This document shows, piece by piece, positions 17,905 to 25,600 of a stretch of 34,208 nt of DNA. Positions within the stretch are counted from its first letter, which is position 1; the number at the start of each line of letters is the position of its first letter. The stretch covers positions 1-34,208 of the forward strand of contig JAKLJY010000091.1 in assembly GCA_023150895.1 (NCBI GenBank), written 5' to 3'. The notes under the pieces are model-generated. The model did not search any database, had not been told where the DNA came from, and worked only from the letters and a program-made list of their open reading frames with translations. This stretch comes from Myxococcota bacterium. GTDB taxonomy: Bacteria; Myxococcota_A; Bradymonadia; UBA7976; UBA1532. The position numbers and the translations under genes are program-made.

Positions 17905-19663
17905 CGCCCGCCGTCGAGTCGAGAGCGACGATCCGCCGCACGACCTCGGCGGGCATCGGGAACCAGCGCAGCGCCTCTTCGGGGGCGTCGAGCGTCTCGC
18001 CTGCGAGGCCCGGGTACCCGTCGATCGCCGCCGTGCGCAGCGCCTCGGCGGCCACGGCGTCCGCCGCGGCGCGATAGGCGACGAGGGCCTCTTCGGTCTC
18101 GTGGACCTGCCGGGAGGCCCAGGCGAGGCGGCCGTGCCGGTAGGTCAGGTCTTCGAGGCTCAGGGGCGGGGCAAGCGGGGGGCCACGGTGGCGCCACTGG
18201 CCAGTCTCGACGTCGAAGCGGTAGGCGGGCAACAGCTTCCAGCCGTGGTCCGCGACCCAGGCCACGCTTTCGAGAATGTGCGTGAACGTCTCTTCGCTGA
18301 TGAAGTAGTTGAAGTTGACCCGGACCCAGCCGGGTTTCAGGCCCTCGTGCCCGGCCACGATGGCGCACTCGAATGCGTGGCTCCGGTGGACGTCGATGCC
18401 GAGCAGGCGGTGTCCGTAGGGTCCCGCGCAGGAACAGCCGCCCCGGGCCTGCACCCCGAAGAGGTCGTTGAGCAGCGCGACGACGAAGTTGTGGTGCAGA
18501 TACATCTCGCGATCGGGGGCCTGCGGGTCGACGTACCGCAAAAGGAAAGACACGATGCTGAGCCGCCGCGCGTGAGGATTGCCGAGGACGTGCAGCGCGG
18601 GGTGCGCCGCGAAGGCCGCCACGGCACGCGTCAGGAACGCGGACTCGAGTGCCTCGATCCGCTCGGCCCCGACGGCCTCCTTGAGCTGGAAGACGAGGCC
18701 CGCCCGAATGCTCTCGATGATGGCGGGCGTGCCCCCCTCCTCGCGATGGGTCGGATCATCGACGTACCGATGCTCCGTCGGGTTGACGTAGCTGACCGTG
18801 CCGCCGCCCGGCTGCGTCGGGACGCGGTTCCGGAAGAGCGCCCGCTTCGCGATGAGCAGCCCCGGCGTCCCCGGACCGCCGATGAACTTGTGCGGCGACA
18901 GGAAAATGGCGTCCTTCGGGGCGCCGTCGGGGTTCATCTCGATGCGCACGTAGGGCGCCGCCGCGGCATAGTCCCAGAACGAGAGCGCCCCGTGCGCCCG
19001 CAGCAGCGCAGCGACGGCGACGGTATCGCTGACGATGCCGGTCACGTTGGAAGCGGCACTGAACGAGCCGATGCGCAGCGGGCGAGCCGCATACCGGCGC
19101 AGCTCCGCCTCGAGATGCACGAGGTCGATCCGGCCGTCGTGGTCTTCGTCGATGGTCACGACGTCGGCGATGGACTCACGCCAGGGCAGCTCATTGCTGT
19201 GATGCTCATACGGTCCGATGAACACGACCGGGCGCACGTCCACCGGAATACACGCCGAGAGGCCGTAATGCGCGTCGAGATCGGCCGGGAGCCGGAGATT
19301 CAGGACCTCGACGAGCTTGTTGACCGCCCCCGTTGCCCCGGAGCCGGTGAAGATGACGCAGTCGTGCTCGGGATCACCGCCGACCGCCCGCAGGATCAGG
19401 CGCCGAGCGTCTTCACGAAAGCGGGTCGTCTGTCGCCCCGTGCCCGAGGTCTCCGTGTGCGTATTCGCGTAGAGCGGCATCACCTCGGCCCGGATGAAGT
19501 CCTCGATGAACGCGAGCGAACGCCCGCTGGCCGTGTAATCGGCGTAGGTGACCCGCCGCGGACCGAAGGGTCCGTCGATGACCCGGTCGTCGCCGATGAT
19601 CGCGTCGCGGATGGTCCGAAGGAGGAGCGGATCGGATTCGACGCCGTCGAAATCGGGTTTCAT
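17894..19663 (-). CDS. Class V aminotransferase/cysteine desulfurase-like PLP enzyme
   Basis: A 589-residue PLP enzyme of the class V aminotransferase fold. The ATG at 19663 is used; the in-frame upstream extension is low-complexity and unlike a protein start. Family features are GSGATGAVNKLVEVL (108-121), EHHSN (153-157), the ring-binding Asp231 (WDYAAAAPY) and the Schiff-base Lys259 (SPHKFIGGPGTPG). A loop RGGCSCAGPYGH holds Cys410 and Cys412 where cysteine desulfurases place their catalytic Cys, but the C-terminal domain is much longer than in SufS or IscS (about 165 extra residues). It may be a selenocysteine lyase or desulfurase relative, or an amino-acid lyase. No iron-sulfur cluster genes are adjacent, and ogt lies directly upstream with a 29-base gap. 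Confidence 0.9.
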   Translation of the reverse strand: MKPDFDGVESDPLLLRTIRDAIIGDDRVIDGPFGPRRVTYADYTASGRSLAFIEDFIRAEVMPLYANTHTETSGTGRQTTRFREDARRLILRAVGGDPEHDCVIFTGSGATGAVNKLVEVLNLRLPADLDAHYGLSACIPVDVRPVVFIGPYEHHSNELPWRESIADVVTIDEDHDGRIDLVHLEAELRRYAARPLRIGSFSAASNVTGIVSDTVAVAALLRAHGALSFWDYAAAAPYVRIEMNPDGAPKDAIFLSPHKFIGGPGTPGLLIAKRALFRNRVPTQPGGGTVSYVNPTEHRYVDDPTHREEGGTPAIIESIRAGLVFQLKEAVGAERIEALESAFLTRAVAAFAAHPALHVLGNPHARRLSIVSFLLRYVDPQAPDREMYLHHNFVVALLNDLFGVQARGGCSCAGPYGHRLLGIDVHRSHAFECAIVAGHEGLKPGWVRVNFNYFISEETFTHILESVAWVADHGWKLLPAYRFDVETGQWRHRGPPLAPPLSLEDLTYRHGRLAWASRQVHETEEALVAYRAAADAVAAEALRTAAIDGYPGLAGETLDAPEEALRWFPMPAEVVRRIVALDSTAGAGV

Positions 19664-19692
19664 GGCGCAACCACACCACCCTCGGCACGGCG

Positions 19693-20163
19693 CTACAAGA
19701 GCAAGGCACCCTCGTGTTGCAGGAGCCAGCGTTTGATGGACAGGCCGCCGCCGTAGCCGACCAGCGATCCGTCTGCACCGATGACCCGATGGCACGGGAC
19801 GACGAGCGCGACCGGATTGGCACCATTGGCCGCCCCCACCGCTCGCGCGACGCTGCCGACGGCCGCGGCGAGCTCGGCATAGGACCAGGTCGAGCCGGCC
19901 GGGATCGCGCGCAACGCGGCCCACGTCCGTCGTTGAAACGCCGTGCCGACCGGCGCGACGGGCAACGCGTCGATGGCCGTCAGGTCACCGGAGAAATACG
20001 CCGCGAGCGCCCGCGCGACGGGGTGCTCATCGGGGAGACGAACGAGCGCGGCGGCCCCCGGCGCCGGCGGCGTGAACGACAGCCGGGTGAGCGCCCCCTC
20101 CGCGTCGAGCTCGATCGAGAGGTCGCCGAGGCGCGACGACCAGACTGCCGAAAGGGCGGACAT
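19693..20163 (-). CDS. ogt: O6-methylguanine-DNA methyltransferase
   Basis: A suicide DNA-repair protein (156 residues) that moves the alkyl group from O6-methylguanine to its own Cys. The acceptor motif PCHRVIGADG carries Cys124, and the Asn hinge is GAANGANPVAL. The downstream YGGGLSIKRWLLQHEGALLL gives the normal end of the domain. The N-terminal half (WSSRLGDLSIELDAEG) is the RNase-H-like domain common to Ogt proteins; no AraC-type Ada regulator is fused to it. The ATG at 20163 is chosen as the start. A -10-like CAGACT ends six bases before it, suggesting a leaderless transcript. The TAG stop precedes the class V enzyme by 29 bases, so the two may share a transcript. Confidence 0.95.
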   Translation of the reverse strand: MSALSAVWSSRLGDLSIELDAEGALTRLSFTPPAPGAAALVRLPDEHPVARALAAYFSGDLTAIDALPVAPVGTAFQRRTWAALRAIPAGSTWSYAELAAAVGSVARAVGAANGANPVALVVPCHRVIGADGSLVGYGGGLSIKRWLLQHEGALLL

Positions 20164-20169
20164 GGACGC

Positions 20170-20197
20170 AGTCTGCCCGCCCGCCGAAGCGATGCAA
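20170..20197 (-). promoter_or_regulatory. Candidate ogt promoter (leaderless geometry)
   Basis: On the minus strand TTGCAT (20197-20192) and CAGACT (20175-20170) are 16 bases apart. The hexamer ends six bases before the ATG at 20163. The match is weak (TTG plus three of six in the -10), but the spacing equals that of rsgA, the TonB receptor gene and maf. Confidence 0.3.
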
Positions 20198-20227
20198 GGG
20201 CCGCGTGCGTATCCGTATCTTCGCGAG

Positions 20228-20256
20228 TCGACCATCCGGGCGATGTCCCTTAGAGT
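20228..20256 (+). promoter_or_regulatory. Candidate TonB-receptor promoter (leaderless geometry)
   Basis: TCGACC (20228-20233) and TAGAGT (20251-20256) are 17 bases apart. TAGAGT fits the TAnnnT form of -10 and ends exactly six bases before the GTG at 20263. No Shine-Dalgarno is visible in the short space left. Divergent with the ogt promoter, within a 99-base gap. Confidence 0.45.
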
Positions 20257-20262
20257 CCCCGC

Positions 20263-22614
20263 GTGCCGCGCCGCCTGCTCACCCTCTTCGGCCCATGCCT
20301 CTTCGCTCTGACGGGCAAGGCGTCTGCGGTCCCGACCGCCCCGGAGAGCCCCTCGCCGCCGGGCAGCACGCCGGCGGAGGCGAGCGCACCGGCGTATGGC
20401 AGTGCCCCGGCGGGCGATCCGGCCCCGGCGAACGCCGTCCCCCCAGCCGAAGCGCAGGTGCTCGAGGTCAAGGGACGTCGGCCGGAACCGGGTCCGCGAG
20501 GTCGCGGCGCCCAGACCGTCTCGCGCACGGAGTTCGAGGAGCGCCAGGCGCGCTCGGTCCCCGAGGCGCTGCGAGCCGTGCCCGGGGTCGCCATTCAGCA
20601 GACGAGCCACGGCCAGGCCTCGCCCTACGTGCGCGGACTGACCGGCCAACGGACGGTCCTGCAGTTCGACGGGTTCCGCCTCAACCACGCGCTGTTCCGT
20701 CAGGGCCCCAACCAGTATCTCTTCACGGTCGACCCGGCCACGGTCGAGCGCGCCCGCGTCGTTCGAGGCAGCGCGAGCGTGCTGCTCGGCAGCGAGGCCA
20801 TCGGCGGCGCGATCCTGCTCTCACCGCGGGAACCCCGCCTCGAGAGCGGGTCCGACGGCCTCGGATTCCACCCCCGGCTCGAGCTGCGCCACGCGACGCA
20901 GGACCGGGAGCGCGGAGGACGCGCGGAGTTCGACGTGCAATTCGGACCGGACACCGCGGTGCTCGCGGGCCTCGGGGCCCGCACGCTCGACCTCCTCGAG
21001 GCCGGTGGCCCCATCGAGGGGCCAAGGGGCACGGAGCCGCAGTCCCCCTGTTTCGAGGTCGACGGACGCACGCTTTGCGTCGACCGCGAGGGCGTGCCGC
21101 CGCCGGAGGCCGGTCCCCGGCGCCTCCAGCACGGGACCGGCTTCGACGAACTGACGGCCGACGCGCGCCTCGTCCACGCCCTCGGGGGGGGCGACCGACT
21201 CACCGCGGCGGCCTACGTCTACCGGCAGTACGACGCCCCTCGAACCGATCTGTGCCCGCCGCCCGAGGCCACGGCCGAAGAGTGCATGCAGTACGACGAG
21301 CAGTTCCGGACGCACGTCTACGGCAAGGGGCAGCTCAGCCCGGGCCTCGATGGCCTGCAGAAGCTCACCGTCGGGCTCGGCTTTCAGCGCTATCACGAAA
21401 AACGGCGCCTCGAGCGTCCGCTCTCCTACACGACGCTCATCGGTCGCGACGACGTCGACATGCTGGAAGGATACCTTCAGGCCGAGACGGCGACGCTCAC
21501 CCTGGGGACGGCGGCGCTTCGGCTCCGGACGGACTACGGCGCGTCCGCGACGCGGGAAGCGATCACCTCGCGCGCCTGGACGATCTTCACGTCGTCGACG
21601 ACGGGCGCATCGACCGTCTTCCCGCAGGATCGTGGCGTCTACCTCGACGAGAGCGGGTTCTTTCAAGCGGGGGTCTACGCGCAGCCGAGTCTGACGCTCT
21701 ACGAGCGCGTGACCCTCCGGGGCGGCGCCCGCGTCGGGTTTGCGCGCGCCGAAGCGCCCGCCGAGGCCGAGTCGGCGTCGGCCGCCGTCGACCAGTCCTG
21801 GACGATGGCGGTCTTCAACGGCGGCGCCGAGTGGCGCATCTTTCGGACGCTCACGTTGCTCGGCGCGGTCGAACAGGGCGTGCGTCCCCCGAACCTGGAC
21901 GACCTGACGGCCCGCCAGGCGACCGGCCGCGGCTACCAGCTCGAAAACCCGGCCCTCGCACCGGAGCGCGCCCTCACGGTCGAGACCGGCCTTCGTTTCG
22001 AGCGCAGCCGCGGTCTGATCGAGGCCTGGGCGTTTCGCACGACCATCGACGGCGCGATGGAGCGCCGACGGGCGACCTGCCCGCCGGGCAACTTCGAGTG
22101 TGGCGCCAACCGCGCGCCGCTGCAGCTCGTCAACACGGACGGGACCGCGGTCGTAGAGGGTCTCGAAGGCCTCATCCAGGGCCGGCTGCCGCACGGCTTC
22201 GCTTTCGGCGCCGGCATCACCTACACCCGCGGCGAGTCCGACAACCCGATGCGGGGCCTCGCCGATCAGGTGGCCGACCGCAAACGTGTCCCCTTGTCCC
22301 GCATTGCGCCCCTCAACGGCAACGTCGACGTCTCCTGGCACGGACCACGCGACGGCCTGTATGTCGGCGCGACCTGGTGGTGGGCCGCGCTGCAGGACGA
22401 GCTCTCATACGGCGACACCATCGACGCGCGCATCCCCCGGGGCGGGACGCCCGGCTTCGACCGCTTCGACGTGCGGGCCGGTCTCCGCATCCCCGACCGG
22501 TTCGCGCTGTCGCTCGTCTTCGAGAACGCCACCGACGCGGCGTATCGCGTGCACGGTTCGAGCATCAACGGGCCGGGGCGTGGGCTCGTCGTCAACGTCG
22601 AGTTCATGCGCTGA
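20263..22614 (+). CDS. TonB-dependent outer-membrane receptor
   Basis: A 783-residue outer-membrane receptor. It opens at a GTG with a signal peptide (PRRLLTLFGPCLFALTGKASA, cut after residue 22), then a Pro/Ala-rich spacer (23-65) and a TonB-box-like VLEVKGRRP. The plug domain (about 78-190) shows VPEALRAVPGVAIQQTSHGQ, YVRGLTGQRTVLQFDGFRLN and VVRGSASVLLGSEAIGGAIL, a strong family pattern. The remaining 590 residues form a beta-barrel with many alternating aromatic strands. Several predicted outer loops hold Cys pairs (FEVDGRTLCVD, LCPPPEATAEECMQYDEQF, TCPPGNFECG), uncommon in enteric receptors. The ligand (siderophore, heme, vitamin or metal complex) cannot be told. It ends facing the MopE-repeat lipoprotein with a 21-base gap. 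Confidence 0.94.
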   Translation: MPRRLLTLFGPCLFALTGKASAVPTAPESPSPPGSTPAEASAPAYGSAPAGDPAPANAVPPAEAQVLEVKGRRPEPGPRGRGAQTVSRTEFEERQARSVPEALRAVPGVAIQQTSHGQASPYVRGLTGQRTVLQFDGFRLNHALFRQGPNQYLFTVDPATVERARVVRGSASVLLGSEAIGGAILLSPREPRLESGSDGLGFHPRLELRHATQDRERGGRAEFDVQFGPDTAVLAGLGARTLDLLEAGGPIEGPRGTEPQSPCFEVDGRTLCVDREGVPPPEAGPRRLQHGTGFDELTADARLVHALGGGDRLTAAAYVYRQYDAPRTDLCPPPEATAEECMQYDEQFRTHVYGKGQLSPGLDGLQKLTVGLGFQRYHEKRRLERPLSYTTLIGRDDVDMLEGYLQAETATLTLGTAALRLRTDYGASATREAITSRAWTIFTSSTTGASTVFPQDRGVYLDESGFFQAGVYAQPSLTLYERVTLRGGARVGFARAEAPAEAESASAAVDQSWTMAVFNGGAEWRIFRTLTLLGAVEQGVRPPNLDDLTARQATGRGYQLENPALAPERALTVETGLRFERSRGLIEAWAFRTTIDGAMERRRATCPPGNFECGANRAPLQLVNTDGTAVVEGLEGLIQGRLPHGFAFGAGITYTRGESDNPMRGLADQVADRKRVPLSRIAPLNGNVDVSWHGPRDGLYVGATWWWAALQDELSYGDTIDARIPRGGTPGFDRFDVRAGLRIPDRFALSLVFENATDAAYRVHGSSINGPGRGLVVNVEFMR

Positions 22615-22635
22615 CGCCGGCGTCGACGCCCCAGG

Positions 22636-25600
22636 CTACAGGCCGCCGGGCCGCTCGAAGACGACGCGTTCCCATCCGGCGCCGAGGCCCGTCGCGGCCC
22701 CACAGCGCCCCCCCCGATTCAGGGTGTTGTTGCCCGTCTGCCAGCAGAGGCGGTCGTCGGGCGACCCGGCGCTCGTGTCGCAGGGCGCCCGGTTGACCCC
22801 CGCCCCCGTCGGGGCGAACCCCCAGGACGGCGAACCGGCGAAGTACCAGTCCACGCCGTTGGCCGGGTGGACCGCGTCGGCGGCCGCCCCGACGTCGAAC
22901 AGCACGTCGGCCCGCGCCGCCATCGCGCCGAGCTGCCAGGTCAAAGCCCCGGTCGGCCGGCACGCCAGCATCAACACCCCCTGATCGCAGGCCTGCTGAA
23001 CGTCGAAGAGGAGCCGGCCGCTGTCGTAGCCGCCCTGGTAACAGGGCTCGAACCCGCCCGCGGCCAGGGCGTCGGGGTCGAGCGCGTGCTGGATGCCGTT
23101 CATCGTCAGGGGCCGCGGCCCGTGCGTGATCATGTGATGCATCAGACCGGCCGACGCGGCCGACAGCGCCCCGTCGTTCTCCGACCAGTCGCTCTCCACG
23201 ACCCAGACGCGGCCCCGACCGGGCAGGTCTCGATACCCGAGCGTGATCACGCCCGCCATCGGTCCGCCGAGGGGCACGAGACCGGGGAACGCGGAGACGT
23301 CGTAGCCGCAGCCCGTGTCGCCCCCGGGCGTCGCCTCGAAGCGGTTCTCCTCCCAGAACGGGTCGAAGAGACCCGCTTGCACGGCGGGCATGACGTTGTC
23401 GCGGCACGCGCCGCTGCGCACGGGTGCCTGAACGGTGAACGCATCGAACGCCCAGTTGTAGATCTCGTCGCTGTTGCCCTGCTCGGTGATCACGATCCCG
23501 CCGCCCGCCAGATAGGTGCGAACGACCGCCGCGTTCAGGCTCGCGAGGCCGCCGCGGGTCACCAGCATCGCCTGTGTGCGGGCGTCGGGCGCACAGCCGG
23601 CGACGACGCGCAGGGGGCTGCCGCCGCGGATGAAGGCCTGTGCGTCCCGCGCGGACGCGCCACAGACCAGAACGTCCGGCCGCAGGGGCTCACGGCAGGT
23701 GTCTTCGAGCGCCGCGGAGGGCGGGCGGACGGACTCGGCGACGAGGTTGCGGGCGAGGAGCCGGACATTGGGGTCGTCCGGCGCGTCCCCCCAATCGAAC
23801 GTCGAGTGAATCAGGTTGCCGCCACAGCGCCGACCGCGGGCGATGGCCGTCAGGCTGCCGTTGGGGAATGCCGGCGTGCCGTTGCCCGAGAAGGTCGCGA
23901 CCGTCGTCAGGCGCGTATCGGCAGGCGCGCCCCCGCCGACCGGCAGAAGGGTGTGAAACGTCTCGGTCCCGCCCCCGGCGCGGAAGGGCACCGGCAGGTC
24001 GGCCAGGAGGGGATCCTGTACCACCGCGGGGAGAACCGGGGTGTTGGCGCCCCGGACTTCGCCGGCGCCGGTCTGGTAGGCCGAGAAGCCGAGCGGAGCG
24101 ACCGCCCCCGCGGCCGCCCGGAACGTCGGCGCATACCCCTGTCCGAAGAGCGCGAGGCCGTCGGACTCGGTGACCAGGTTGCCGCCGTACCGACTGAAGC
24201 GACGCAGCGCGGTCGTGACGGCCTCGGTCACGACCCCCCACGCCGCGGTGTAGCGTCCGATGAAGAGCGTCTCGTAGGTCTCCGGCGTGAGGCGGGCCGC
24301 CGTCTCGGCGTTCCACGGCAGGGCTTCGGCCGAGAACCCGGCCGCCCGCAACGCCCCCGTCACGTCCGCACCGAGGACACCGATGCGGCGCCGCTCGCGC
24401 ACGAGCAGCATCCATTGTCCGCCGGCGAGGCCGCTGCGCCCGCACTTCCGGGCATTGTCGTCCTCACCCCAATCCGTCCCGTCGGACTGCAGGCTGTCCT
24501 TGCCGCGGTCGTCGAAGTCGATGGCGAAGTCGTCGGGGGCGTCGCAGGCATCTTCGCCTTCGGCGTACCCGTAGTCGTATTGATTGCCGCGGGGCAGTAG
24601 CGCGCCCGTCAGGTTGTTGCGCCGCGCGGGGGCGAGCGGCAAGGCCGTCTCCCCGGGCAGAAAACACGTCTCGGCGTCGGTCCCCGCGGTGATCTGCGCG
24701 TACCAGGGGACGCGATAGAAGGAGAGGTCCACCGTGAGCGGGGCGTCGTCCGCCGAGGGGGCGTCGCGACACGCGAAGCGGACGTCGAACTGCTCGCCGA
24801 GGGGACGCAGGCCGTCCCAGACCGACGTCCGCGCCGCGACCGGACCCATGGTCGTCAGATCGGGATGCCACGCCCCCCGCACGTCGTCGAGGGCCACGTT
24901 GAGCGCGCTCCCGACGAGGGTCCAGCCCCCGTTGTCCGTCGACTGATCGCAGAAGACGTCGTAGACGGCCCCCCCCGCTCCCGCAGGTTGCACGCGGTAG
25001 ACGCCATTGGCACGGGCCCCCCGAACGAGCGCATCGAGGCACGAACGGTACACCGTGCAGTCGAGCTGCTCGTCGGCCTGCCCGTCGCAGTCGTTGTCGC
25101 GGCCGTCACAGATTTCGCGCGACGGCACGCCGGGTTGGGCGTTGCAGACGAGCTGATTGCCGCCCTGACAGACGGTCACGCCGACCGCGGCGCATCCGCC
25201 CTGCTCGATGCTGCAGGCGACCCCGGCGTCGACGGGATCATCGTCGGCGGCGCCGTCGCAATCGTCGTCCAGTCCGTTGCAGCGTTCGGCCTGCGCCCCG
25301 GGCGCGACGGCGCCCACGCAGCGAATCGCCCCGGCCATGCAGGTGAGCGTGCCGGCGCCGCATACCCCGGGAAGCCCCGTCGCGCAGGCGCCGCCGGTGC
25401 CCGCGATGGGGCCGTCGTCGGCGGTGCCGTCGCAGTCGTCGTCGATGAGATTGCACGTCTCGGCGGCCGGCGCTCCGGGGCGAGCGCTGCAGACGAGCGC
25501 CCCCGTCGCCGCGTCGCAGACGAAGACGCCGTTCCGGCTGCACGCGCCGAGCCCGGCGGAGCAGTCGAGCCCGGCGTCGGCGACGTCGTCGACCCGGGCG

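Noticed and set aside
19664-19924. Upstream 87-codon extension of the class V enzyme
   Set aside because: Arg/Gly-rich and overlapping the end of ogt; the family start fits the ATG at 19663.
20164-20262. A riboswitch (for example cobalamin) in the ogt/TonB gap
   Set aside because: The gap is only 99 bases, shared by two divergent promoters, with no riboswitch-like conserved boxes.
22613-22624. GACGCCGGCGTC palindrome at the TonB receptor stop as a terminator
   Set aside because: Short perfect palindrome without a loop or T tract; short GC palindromes are expected by chance in such sequence.
20205-22796. 863-residue alternative frame over the TonB receptor
   Set aside because: Arg/Pro/Ala-rich frame-shifted shadow without any motif; the receptor frame has plug and barrel patterns.
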